Shown in pieces: positions 33,697 to 40,754 of a DNA stretch of 64,000 nucleotides. Within the stretch, counting starts at the first letter, position 1. Each line of letters starts with the position of its first letter. Position numbers and translations under genes: made by a program. The DNA is from Agromyces archimandritae (GTDB taxonomy: Bacteria > Actinomycetota > Actinomycetes > Actinomycetales > Microbacteriaceae): contig NZ_CP071696.1 of the NCBI RefSeq assembly GCF_018024495.1, forward strand, positions 2,914,001 through 2,978,000. Reading direction: 5' to 3'. The notes under the pieces were generated by a model that searched no databases, was not told the origin of the DNA, and worked only from the letters and a program-made list of their open reading frames with translations.

Positions 33697-35403
33697 TCAG
33701 GCGCAGGGCGCGAGCGGCTTCCACGAACCCCAGGCGACGGATCCGGGGCGTTCGCCCGTCGTCCACCACTGCGCCGTGTAGAGGACGCCGGCGCGGCTCA
33801 CTCGATCGCCGCCGGTGTAGACGCGGTTCGCGTCCCATGCGGCGGCGCAGACGGCCGGCTCGGGTGCGCCGGCGGTACCGCAGGGGCCGATCTCGCTCCA
33901 GGGTCCGTTCGCCCCGCCGGGCTGCTGGGCGCGCGTCCACCACGAGGCGCGGTATTCGACGCCGTCGTGGGAGACGACGTCGCCGGTGTCGTAGACGCCG
34001 GTGCCGTACCAGGGGGCGGCGCATGCGGCATCCACTGCGGGCCCGGGCGTCGCCGCGCGAAGCGTGTCGGCCAGGCTCGCGCCGAGCTCGCCGCGGAAGT
34101 CGCCGGAGAGATCCCACCACATGGCACCGCCGTAGCCCTGCTCGGCGAGCCATTCGGCCTTCGCCGTGACCGAGGCGGGGTCGTCGTAGCTCCACCATTC
34201 GTCGCCGTCGACGAGCCACGAGGCGCCGATCTCGGGGTCGAAATGCGCGGTGCCGGTTCCGTGGAGTTCGGCGTAGGTCTTCGTGCCGATGTAGCCGGCG
34301 GCCGGCTGCCACGCCTCCTCGGTGTTCTCGACGCCGTACCAGCCGTGGCCGTATGCGGCCAGGCCGGCGTTCAGCTGATCGGGGCGGGCCCCGGCATCCA
34401 CATACATGCCCATGGCCCCGTCGAGGCCGAGGCCCCAGTTGTTCGTGCCGTCGGGGTGCAGATTGCCCTGGTGGCCGGTCTGGTTCGGCACCCAGCCGCC
34501 GTGGAAGTCGTAGCCCTGCACGTTCAGGTAGTCGACGGCGGCGAACAGGCGCGGGTCGAGCCAGCCGCCCTCACCGGCGTTCCAGCCGCCGGCGGGAGCG
34601 AAGGCGGTCAGCAGGTAGTCGCGCCCGTCTTCGTCGCCGCGGGCGTCGAGGCGGGTGCGGAACTCCTCCATGAGGGCGAGGAAGTTCTCTTTGTCGGCCG
34701 GGTCGGCGTTCGGCGTCTCACCGCCGGTGACGGGCCACTCCCAGTCGATGTCGATGCCGTCGAAAATGCCGGCGGCGGCTCCGGGCCCGCCGCGGCCGTC
34801 GATGACGGGCAGGTCGCCGTCGAGGTAGAGGCCGATGCAGCTGTCGATGAGCGCCGTGCGGCGTTCGGGGGTCGCCGCGGCCTCGGAGAAGTGGTCGGAC
34901 CAGGTCCAGCCGCCGAGGGAGATGAGGATCTTGAGGTCGGGATGCTCGGCCTTCAGCTTGCGGAGCTGGTTGAAGTTGCCGGCGAGGGCCTGATCGGCGG
35001 TGTCGGCGACGCCGTCGACGGAATCCGCCGCCGAGACGAGGCGCAGGAAGTCGTTCTCGGCGTCGCCTTCGCCCGGCTCGTCGAGGATGTCGCAGCGGAG
35101 GTCCGCGGTGACGTTGCCGAACGCGTAGTTCAGATGCGTGAGGTCGTCGATCGCGCCGGATGCGGCGAGGTCGGCGATCTGCACGTCGCGGGTGACGGGG
35201 GAGTCGGCCATGACGTAGCCGACGGCGCGGTAGCCGTTGATGCCGTCGGGGTCGGCGGCCGATGCGGGGCTCGCATGGGCCGCCGCGGGGCTCGCATCGG
35301 CAGGGCTCGCATGGGCGGGTGCGACCGTGAGGCAGCCGGCGGCGGTGAGGCCGGCCGCGGTCAGGGCGAGCGCGAGGCGCCCGCGGGGTCTCGTTGCGGT
35401 CAT
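33697..35403 (-). CDS. Secreted GH18 chitinase with two CBM5/12-like modules
   Basis: 568-residue chitin-hydrolysing enzyme. A signal peptide is evident (residues 1-32; cleavage after APAHA is likely, although the upstream TAAGC could act as a weak lipobox). Then comes an ASPA-rich spacer and the GH18 barrel with the catalytic DxxDxDxE at 215-222 (DGIDIDWE), SLGGW at 162-166 and VQGYDFHGGW. Two C-terminal Trp-rich chitin-binding modules (YDTGDVVSHDGVEYRASWWT and YTGGDRVSRAGVLYTAQWWT) complete it. ATG at 35403 with AGAGGA 6 nt upstream. An IS3 element begins 53 bp upstream and appears to have cut its promoter. Confidence 0.92.
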   Translation of the reverse strand: MTATRPRGRLALALTAAGLTAAGCLTVAPAHASPADASPAAAHASPASAADPDGINGYRAVGYVMADSPVTRDVQIADLAASGAIDDLTHLNYAFGNVTADLRCDILDEPGEGDAENDFLRLVSAADSVDGVADTADQALAGNFNQLRKLKAEHPDLKILISLGGWTWSDHFSEAAATPERRTALIDSCIGLYLDGDLPVIDGRGGPGAAAGIFDGIDIDWEWPVTGGETPNADPADKENFLALMEEFRTRLDARGDEDGRDYLLTAFAPAGGWNAGEGGWLDPRLFAAVDYLNVQGYDFHGGWVPNQTGHQGNLHPDGTNNWGLGLDGAMGMYVDAGARPDQLNAGLAAYGHGWYGVENTEEAWQPAAGYIGTKTYAELHGTGTAHFDPEIGASWLVDGDEWWSYDDPASVTAKAEWLAEQGYGGAMWWDLSGDFRGELGASLADTLRAATPGPAVDAACAAPWYGTGVYDTGDVVSHDGVEYRASWWTRAQQPGGANGPWSEIGPCGTAGAPEPAVCAAAWDANRVYTGGDRVSRAGVLYTAQWWTTGERPGSVAWGSWKPLAPCA

Positions 35404-35451
35404 GTGATCCTCTTCGATCGGCGCCGCCGGTCGCGGCGCGCTTGCGAGGAG

Positions 35452-35455
35452 GCTA
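35452..35455. repeat. Target-site duplication GCTA, left copy
   Basis: GCTA directly abuts the left IS end and matches the GCTA after the right end (36706-36709). Read on the minus strand it is part of TAGCCT, a plausible chitinase -10 box. Confidence 0.8.
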
Positions 35456-35538
35456 TGGGCTGACCCCATTGTGTAGGTCCGGTCGTTGTGAGAGTCGTCC
35501 TGTTGCCCGCGGTTGCGGGCAGAGAGACTGGTCTTATC

Positions 35539-35826
35539 ATGACGAACAGCAGGAAGCGGCACACCCCGGAGCAGGTCGTCCGCAAGCTCGGGCAGGCCGA
35601 CCGGATACTCGCTGACGGCGCGGATGTCGCCGCGGTGTGTCGGGAGCTCGGCGTGTCCGAGCAGACCTACTACCGGTGGCGGAACCAGTACGGCGGCCTG
35701 AAGGCCGACGACGACGCGAAACGGCTCAAGGAACTCGAGAAGCAGAACGCCACGTTGAAGCGGTTGCTTGCCGAAGCCGAGCTGGAGAAGGCCGCGCTCA
35801 AGGAGCTGGCTGAGGGAAACTTCTAG
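35539..35826 (+). CDS. IS3-family transposase OrfA
   Basis: 95-residue DNA-binding protein: an N-terminal helix-turn-helix (RHTPEQVVRKLGQADRILAD, then CRELGVSEQTYYRWRNQYGG) and a C-terminal leucine-zipper-like helix (LKELEKQNATLKRLLAEAEL). The ATG at 35539 is chosen; the upstream in-frame codons to 35488 belong to the IS leader. It ends GAG GGA AAC TTC TAG, with the frameshift heptamer two codons before the stop. Confidence 0.9.
   Translation: MTNSRKRHTPEQVVRKLGQADRILADGADVAAVCRELGVSEQTYYRWRNQYGGLKADDDAKRLKELEKQNATLKRLLAEAELEKAALKELAEGNF
35814..35820 (+). promoter_or_regulatory. Programmed -1 frameshift heptamer GGGAAAC
   Basis: In the orfA frame the site reads G GGA AAC, the X XXY YYZ form. 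Slipping back one base gives GGG AAA and enters the orfB frame, which is open from 35814 just after a TGA at 35811-35813. A GC-rich tract that can pair (GGCGCCGCGCC region, about 35837-35847) follows about 17 nt later. Expected product: the OrfAB fusion transposase. Confidence 0.75.
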
Positions 35827-36689
35827 GCCCGGGCAGGCGCCGCGCCGCCGTCGCTCACCTGATCAGGAAGCTGCAGGTGAGCGAGCGGATGGCGTGCCGT
35901 CTGGCCGGGCTGAGCCGCTCCGCGTACCGCCGCCCACTCAGGGGCGACACGACCGCGGACCCGGACCGGGCGCTGCGGGACTGGCTCCGCCAGTACGCGA
36001 AGGTCCACCCCAGGTGGGGGTACCGGCGGGCGTACCACGACGCCCGCGCCGAGGGCTGGACGGTCAACCACAAGAAGATCCAACGACTCTGGGCCGAAGA
36101 AGGGCTGCGGGTCCCGCAGCGGCGCCGCCGGAAACGGGTCGGGTCATCGACCGCGGACGCGCCGGCCGCGTCTGCACCGAACGTGGTGTGGGCGGTCGAC
36201 TTCCAGTTCGACGCCGACGAGCAGGGCCGGACGATCAAGATCTGCTCGATCGTCGACGAACACACTCGGGAATGCATCGGCGGCCTCGTGGAACGCTCGA
36301 TCACCGCCGACCGACTTACCACCCACCTCGAGGACCTCGTCGCCGTCCGCGGCGCTCCCGCGGTGCTCAGATCGGACAACGGGCCCGAGTTCATCAGCGA
36401 GGCGATGGCCGACTGGGCCGGCACCCGCACCGGCCTGTCGTACATCCCGCCCGGGTCGCCCTGGCGCAACGGCTACGTCGAGTCGTTCAACAGCCGGATC
36501 CGCGACGAGTGCCTGAACATCAACAGCTTCTACTCGCTGCTGCACGCCCAGGTCATCATCGGCGACTGGAAGACCGAGTACAACCACGACCGCCGGCACT
36601 CATCGCTCGGGTACCTCGCACCCGTCGACTACGCTCGGCAATGCACCCATCAAATCGAACCCGACAACCCACACACCGTCCGGACCTAA
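35814..36689 (+). CDS. IS3-family transposase OrfB (DDE integrase), made as OrfAB by frameshift
   Basis: 291 codons, no own ATG near the beginning. An HTH_21-like N-terminus (KLQVSERMACRLAGLSRSAY, RWGYRRAYHDAR) precedes the rve integrase core. The catalytic triad is visible as VVWAVDFQF (Asp), LRSDNGPEF (Asp) and NGYVESFNSRIRDECL (Glu, 35 residues after the second Asp). A GTG at 35877 could give a free OrfB. The N-terminal codons 35814-35876 (LGPGRRRAAVAHLIRKLQ) fit the normal OrfB start, supporting expression by frameshift. Confidence 0.88.
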   Translation, partial: GKLLGPGRRRAAVAHLIRKLQVSERMACRLAGLSRSAYRRPLRGDTTADPDRALRDWLRQYAKVHPRWGYRRAYHDARAEGWTVNHKKIQRLWAEEGLRVPQRRRRKRVGSSTADAPAASAPNVVWAVDFQFDADEQGRTIKICSIVDEHTRECIGGLVERSITADRLTTHLEDLVAVRGAPAVLRSDNGPEFISEAMADWAGTRTGLSYIPPGSPWRNGYVESFNSRIRDECLNINSFYSLLHAQVIIGDWKTEYNHDRRHSSLGYLAPVDYARQCTHQIEPDNPHTVRT

Positions 36690-36705
36690 CGACGGGGGCG
36701 GCCCA

Positions 36706-36709
36706 GCTA
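36706..36709. repeat. Target-site duplication GCTA, right copy
   Basis: Matches 35452-35455 and directly abuts the right IS terminus. The 210 bp from here to the tRNA would be the original upstream region of the chitinase gene; I see no further gene in it. Confidence 0.8.
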
Positions 36710-36925
36710 GCCAGTCGGCGGCAGGCAATGAAAGAGTCCTAACAAAAACTGGGGATGCCGCGACGGATGCCGGGATCGCTGTGCCCTCATGCACAATCCG
36801 TGCACCCGGCCTGTGCAGCATGCGCGACGTGGGCTCATCCAGGCGCCCCGGCAGCACCGCTCCGAATGCCGAGGGTTGCTCGATTGGACGCGCGTCGAAA
36901 CGGCTGGTAATGTAGCTGAACGTGC

Positions 36926-37002
36926 CGCGGGGTGGAGCAGTTCGGTAGCTCGCTGGGCTCATAACCCAGAGGTCGTAGGTTCAAATCCTGCCCCCGCAAC
37001 CA
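36926..37002 (+). tRNA. Initiator tRNA-fMet (CAT anticodon)
   Basis: Cloverleaf with acceptor CGCGGGG/CCCCGCA, whose C1-A72 mismatch is the bacterial initiator hallmark. The D arm contains AGCAGTTCGGTAGCTCG, and the anticodon stem-loop CTGGGCTCATAACCCAG has the three G-C pairs of initiators. The T arm reads GTAGGTTCAAATCCTGC. CCA is encoded at 37000-37002. A terminator hairpin follows at once. Confidence 0.95.
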
Positions 37003-37009
37003 AACACGA

Positions 37010-37039
37010 AACGCCCGGTCTCCTCGGAGGCCGGGCGTT
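37010..37039 (+). terminator. tRNA-fMet terminator
   Basis: AACGCCCGG (37010-37018) pairs with CCGGGCGTT (37031-37039), followed by TTTC: a classical hairpin plus short T-run 7 nt after the tRNA CCA. Confidence 0.8.
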
Positions 37040-37144
37040 TTCGCATCCCCGCCGCGCCGCACTCCCATCCGCCTGCCGCATCCCAGCCGGCCGCGCATCC
37101 CGGCCGGCCGCGCCCTGTCCGGCGCGGCACCCCGCCACGGATCC

Positions 37145-37204
37145 GGAGATCGCCACCGTTTCGGAGCGATCCGGGTGCATCCATCCGGAACCGTGGCGAT
37201 CTCC
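37145..37204 (+). repeat. 60-nt hairpin repeat, copy 1
   Basis: Arms of 21 nt (37145-37165 and 37184-37204) with 19 of 21 pairs, and an 18-nt loop. The same element recurs at 38702-38761 and 44418-44477, in the same orientation and with the same loop length. Similarity extends about 22 bp upstream (CGCGGC...CCCCGCCACGGAT) and, for copy 2, 15 bp downstream. The surrounding 37043-37334 stretch shows no credible gene, only GC-rich sequence and this repeat. Confidence 0.85.
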
Positions 37205-37334
37205 GAAACGGCGGTTGCCCCGACCGTAGCGACGAGCCGACACCTCCACCAGTCTGCGTGCGGCGGCCCATCCCGAGAGCTGAGCGAGCGGTTCAGCGGA
37301 CCGGACTCCTCATCTGCGCTCCCGCCCCGATCCG

Positions 37335-37840
37335 TCAGTGCCGTGCGTACGGGTGCAGCGCGACGCCGTGCGCTTCGATCAGAGATCTCAGCGCTTTCGG
37401 ATCGTCGCCGAGCGCCCATGTCTCGGTGTGCATTCCGGCAGCCCGGGCCCCATCGATGTTGCGAGGATTGTCGTCGATGAAGAGCACGCGTTCGGCGGGT
37501 GCATCGATGAGCCGTGCGGCCTCTCGGAAGAATGCGGGATCGGGTTTTGCGATGCCGAGTTCACACGGGTAGCACTGCACATCGAAGAGCTCGTCGTATC
37601 CCAGACGGGATCTCATACCACACCGTATTCGGGCAGCAGCTTCTCGAGCAGGGCGAAGTAATCGTCCTTCCCTGCGAGCATCGGGGGTTCGTCCCGCCAC
37701 ACGCGGCGGAGGAACTCTTGAGCGCGTTCACCGAGGAACGGCTCCATGGCCGCATTCCAACCTCCGGGAACCTCTTGGATCACGCCATCAGCATCGAGCA
37801 GCACATGCTCGATGCTTGTGCTCGCATTCCCTCGTCGCAT
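37335..37840 (-). pseudogene. HAD-family hydrolase, broken by internal deletion and frameshift
   Basis: Two pieces of one haloacid-dehalogenase-like hydrolase lie in different frames. The N-terminal piece (37840-37613, ATG at 37840) has motif I (VLLDADGVIQEVPGG) and ends LLPEYGVV-stop. The C-terminal piece (to 37335) starts around MRSRLGYDELFD and carries KPDPAFF and VLFIDDNPRNIDGARAAG (motifs III and IV). The cap/motif II section expected between EYGV and LGYDELFD, roughly 45 residues, is missing at about 37614-37620, which also shifts the frame. No functional hydrolase can be made. Confidence 0.8.
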
Positions 37841-37890
37841 TTGCCCAGTCTGTCGGAACACTGGCCAGCTCAGCATCCAACTGGGTGTCT

Positions 37891-37946
37891 GAGTGGACGT
37901 AAATGCAGGGTGCCACCGTCGTGGGACCCTGCATTTGCGTCCACTC
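37891..37946. terminator. Large 21-bp-stem hairpin after vapC
   Basis: Arms 37891-37911 and 37926-37946 pair at 20 of 21 positions, with a 14-nt loop. It lies 3' of the toxin gene and upstream of the HAD pseudogene, so it can end the toxin-antitoxin transcript; it also looks like a mobile palindromic repeat. Only one copy is in the window. Confidence 0.6.
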
Positions 37947-37955
37947 ATCGGTGGA

Positions 37956-38375
37956 TCAGGCGCTCCACGGGTTCACGAGCGCGACGCCGGTCTTCTCGAA
38001 GTCCTTCGTGTTGCGTGTGGCGAGGGTCGCGCCGTGCACCCGGCAGATCGCGGCGATCTGCGCGTCGGCGGAGCTGATCGGCAGGCCGGCGCGTTCGCGG
38101 ATCGTGAGGATGTCCGCGTAGCGTTCGGCTGCCCGGTCGTCGAACGCCAGGATCGCGGCGCTCTGCCGATAGTCGTCGAGGGCGGTGTCGATTCCCGCCG
38201 TGAGAGCGGCCTTGCGTGCCCCCTCGGGGAGTCGCCGTACACCCGCGAGGAGCTCGGCCAGGGTGATCGCGGTGATGGAGACCTCGTCGACGAGGGTTTC
38301 CATCCAGGCGATCACGGACGGCTCCGGCCGGGAGCGGAAGCCCTCGGAAATGACGTTGGTGTCGAGGATGATCAC
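37956..38375 (-). CDS. PIN-domain toxin, VapC/FitB type
   Basis: 139-residue PIN-domain ribonuclease toxin. The acidic metal-binding residues are visible: Asp5 (ILDTN), Glu41 (LAELLAG), Asp104 (SSADAQIAA) and Asp125 in TRNTKDF. The GTG start overlaps the antitoxin stop (GTGA, 38375-38372), so toxin translation depends on the antitoxin frame. By sequence it is closer to FitB (VISEGFRSRPEPSVIAW) than to classical VapC. Confidence 0.88.
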   Translation of the reverse strand: MIILDTNVISEGFRSRPEPSVIAWMETLVDEVSITAITLAELLAGVRRLPEGARKAALTAGIDTALDDYRQSAAILAFDDRAAERYADILTIRERAGLPISSADAQIAAICRVHGATLATRNTKDFEKTGVALVNPWSA

Positions 38376-38605
38376 TCGAAGTCCGCCGCTCGAGCTGTGT
38401 CGGTGCGATCAGGGGTCTCGAGGTCGTCGGCGCCGCCTGCTGCCTGTGCAGCTCGCATGAGCGCAATGCCGATATGGGGTCGATGCGCTGCGCGGGTGAG
38501 GATGTGACGGATCTCCGCCTCCATCGACCGCCCGTGCTCTTTCGCCTGCTCGGCGATCCTGCTTTTCACCGACTCGTCGAGTCCGCGGACGATCACGGAT
38601 GCCAT
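38372..38605 (-). CDS. Ribbon-helix-helix antitoxin, FitA/VapB type
   Basis: 77-residue antitoxin: an N-terminal RHH DNA-binding part (ASVIVRGLDESVKSRIAEQA, then HGRSMEAEIRHILTRA) and an acidic C-terminus (GGADDLETPDRTDTARAADFE) that would wrap the toxin. The ATG at 38605 is 8 nt after GGAGG; the upstream in-frame GTG at 38614 overlaps that ribosome-binding site and is less likely. Expected to repress its own promoter through the palindromes just upstream. Confidence 0.87.
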   Translation of the reverse strand: MASVIVRGLDESVKSRIAEQAKEHGRSMEAEIRHILTRAAHRPHIGIALMRAAQAAGGADDLETPDRTDTARAADFE

Positions 38606-38620
38606 CGTCACCACCTCCAG

Positions 38621-38641
38621 TTGATATCAAACATGATAGCA
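38621..38641 (-). promoter_or_regulatory. Palindromic operator/promoter of the toxin-antitoxin operon
   Basis: TTGATATCAA (38621-38630) is a perfect palindrome. On the minus strand TATCATGTTTGATA forms a second inverted repeat overlapping it, and TGCTATCA is identical to the half-site I recall for FitA. TATCAT can serve as the -10. This is one of the most AT-rich spots in the window and lies 15 nt upstream of the antitoxin start. Confidence 0.65.
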
Positions 38642-38701
38642 AATGGATCGTGGCGCACGATGAACGCACCCCGGCCGGCGCGGCGCCCCCGCCACGGATC
38701 C

Positions 38702-38761
38702 GGAGATCGCCACGGTTTCGGAGCGATGCGGGCGCATCCATCCGAAACCGTGGCGATCTCC
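38702..38761 (+). repeat. 60-nt hairpin repeat, copy 2 (perfect stem)
   Basis: 21-bp arms 38702-38722 and 38741-38761 are perfectly complementary around an 18-nt loop. The flanks match copy 1 on both sides (CCGCCACGGATCC before, GAAACGGCGGTTGC after). It lies between the antitoxin promoter and the 3' end of the next leftward gene. Confidence 0.88.
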
Positions 38762-38889
38762 GAAACGGCGGTTGCGCCGGCGGCGTGGAGGGCGCCGACG
38801 GCGGGGGAGCGCGCCCGCGCGTGTCACACCCCGACCGCGTCGTGCACGCCGACGGTGTCGAACTCGTAGCGGCCGTCGGGCAGGCGCCG

Positions 38890-40686
38890 TTAGTGGATGC
38901 GCCGGGCGCTCGCCGCGTTCGTCTGCAGGTTGGCCCGGTAGGCGGCCGCGCCGTCGCCCCGCGCCAGATACGGGTCGTCGCCGCCGGGTCCCGTCCGTCG
39001 GTGATGCACCTTGCGGCCGGCGATCGACGGAGCGAGGTCCGTGACGATCTCGAACACCACGTCGGCGACCTTCTCGGCCGAGATGCCCTCGAGGGCGGCG
39101 AGGGTGTCGAGGAATCCCGCGCCGAGCACGAACTCCGGCAGCGGCCGCTGCGCCTGCTCGCCCGGCAGGGTCCGCGTCGCCCAACTCGTGAGCACCAGGT
39201 AGCGGAACCCCTCCTCGGGGTCGGCGAACACCGGGGTGCGCGCGCTCGGCGCCTTCGCCGTCCGGGTCTTGCGCAGCCGTGCGCGGGCGTTCCGCAGATC
39301 GTGCTCCGCGCCGGCCGCACGATGCTCGGCATCCGCGAGCATCGCGCGCAGCTGGTCGCGCTCGTCCTCCACCGCGCGCACGCCGTCCGCCAGGGCATCG
39401 CGTTCATCCGTGGCGCGTTTCAGCTCGGCCCGGAGGGCGTCGATCCGCAGCAGCAGGTCACGGGTCGATCCCGCATCGGGGGCCGGCGCGGATGCGGGGG
39501 CGGCGGCGGGCTGCGGCACGGCGCGGCCGAACATCGCGGGGCTGGGCCTCGGTGCGGGTGCAGATGCAGGCGCGGGTGCAGAGGCAGGCGCAGGCGCGGG
39601 CGCGGCGACGGGTTCGGACGCGTCGGGCGCCGGAGCCGGGGCACGCGAGACAGGCGGGCGCGGATGCCCCGGCGCGCTCTGCGGCGATGGCGCCGGCGGC
39701 AGCGGCGACGCACCGGCATCCACTGCCTCGACCTCGTCGAACTCTTCGGCGAGCCAGGGCGGCCCGCCGCCGAGCAGGGCCGGTGCGGCGACGATCGGCT
39801 CGTCGTCGTCGATGTCGTTCATCACGACCGACCAGTCCGGCCCGGCCGAGATCACCCGGACGGCGACGGTCTCGCCGACGCTCATGAGCATCCGCAAGCG
39901 ATCGAGGGGGTTGCCGGTGACATCGACACGTCGAACGTCCGCGACGACGGCGGGCGTCGTGGTGCGCGGATAGAGGACGAGCTCGGCGCGCTCGTCGCCG
40001 ACCGCCCGGACCTTCGCGAGTACGACGTCGCCGACCCGGTACGCGCGCAGGGCCTCGGCGGCCGGGCGCAGATTCGCCGTGACGTCGATCCGGCGCGTGT
40101 CGGCGTCGTACAGCCCGGCGACCCGTTGACCCGGTGCGACGAGCCGGGAGATGGGCACGTCCTCGCTCGTGAGCTCCTCGGCGATCGTGGCCGGCATCTG
40201 CATGCCGACGTCGACGAGGGCGCGGCGTGCATCCACCCACTTGACCTCGCCCTCCACGGGACGGAGCGTGCGGGCCGGCCGGCGCTCGAGCAGCCCGGCG
40301 GCGAACGCCATCCGGAACGCGTCCGAGATGAGCTGCTCGGTCGCCCGCTCGCCGTCCTCGCGGCTGTAGGCGAACCGCAGGGGCGAGGTGCGGCGATCCG
40401 TCGTCCACCCGTGCCCGATCGGGTACACCCGTCCGGCTCCGCCGTAGACCTGCGTGCCCTCGGCCATCCGATTCGAGAATCCCCAGGAGATCGAGCTCGT
40501 CGGCATGAGGAAGAGGTCTGCCAGGTCTCCGGTCTCGCTCGCGACCCGATCGACGTCGATCCACGGATCCGACTGGCCGGACGGAATCGTGACGACGACC
40601 GTCGGACGCGTGCGCGTCGTGCCGTTCAGGAGGCCGGCGAGTGCGGCGGCCGAGGCTTCGTCGTCAATGCGCTGGATCCGGGACAT
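38890..40686 (-). CDS. Unrecognised multidomain protein with S1-like repeats, likely truncated by in-frame TAA
   Basis: 598 residues, no family I can name. In order: an N-terminal alpha/beta region (about 1-120, with VVVTIPSG, DLADLFLMPTSSISWGF and VYGGAGRVYPIGHGW), two S1/OB-like segments (about 130-205, GEVKWVDARRALVDVG to DTRRIDVTA, and 212-290, VGDVVLAKVRAVGDERAEL), a Pro/Ala-rich linker (about 315-395), a coiled coil (about 400-465) and a C-terminal domain (about 475-598). It stops ARRIH-TAA, but the same frame continues open for 21 codons (RRLPDGRYEFDTVGVHDAVG) to a TGA at 38826-38824. Leaderless start: TAGGCT 6 nt before the ATG. RNA binding is only an inference. Confidence 0.7.
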   Translation of the reverse strand: MSRIQRIDDEASAAALAGLLNGTTRTRPTVVVTIPSGQSDPWIDVDRVASETGDLADLFLMPTSSISWGFSNRMAEGTQVYGGAGRVYPIGHGWTTDRRTSPLRFAYSREDGERATEQLISDAFRMAFAAGLLERRPARTLRPVEGEVKWVDARRALVDVGMQMPATIAEELTSEDVPISRLVAPGQRVAGLYDADTRRIDVTANLRPAAEALRAYRVGDVVLAKVRAVGDERAELVLYPRTTTPAVVADVRRVDVTGNPLDRLRMLMSVGETVAVRVISAGPDWSVVMNDIDDDEPIVAAPALLGGGPPWLAEEFDEVEAVDAGASPLPPAPSPQSAPGHPRPPVSRAPAPAPDASEPVAAPAPAPASAPAPASAPAPRPSPAMFGRAVPQPAAAPASAPAPDAGSTRDLLLRIDALRAELKRATDERDALADGVRAVEDERDQLRAMLADAEHRAAGAEHDLRNARARLRKTRTAKAPSARTPVFADPEEGFRYLVLTSWATRTLPGEQAQRPLPEFVLGAGFLDTLAALEGISAEKVADVVFEIVTDLAPSIAGRKVHHRRTGPGGDDPYLARGDGAAAYRANLQTNAASARRIH

Positions 40687-40754
40687 GCCCGCAGCCTATG
40701 GGGATCAGGCGCGTCGGCACAGGATCCGTTCGCGGTGCCCCCGAAGTGGGGGAT

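Larger units (their letters stand above)
35456..36705 (+). mobile_element. Complete IS3-family insertion sequence, 1250 bp
   Basis: The left end begins TGGGCTGACCCC (35456-35467) and the right end finishes GGGGGCGGCCCA (36694-36705). These, plus an internal shared TAGGTCCGG, form imperfect inverted repeats of about 30 bp with one gap. The element is flanked by a 4-bp direct repeat, GCTA. Inside are orfA and orfB in the -1 relation with a slippery heptamer at their overlap. Both frames, both ends and the duplication are intact, so it looks recent and potentially active. 4-bp duplications are known in part of the IS3 family (IS407-like), but I cannot assign the subgroup firmly. Confidence 0.9.

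Noticed and set aside
35768..36742. Third-frame 324-codon ORF within the IS
   Set aside because: No transposase motifs and Arg/Pro-rich; orfA and orfB in the other frames carry the HTH and DDE residues.
36789..37419. Small ORFs across the tRNA and hairpin repeat
   Set aside because: They translate the tRNA and the palindromic repeat; no conserved protein features.
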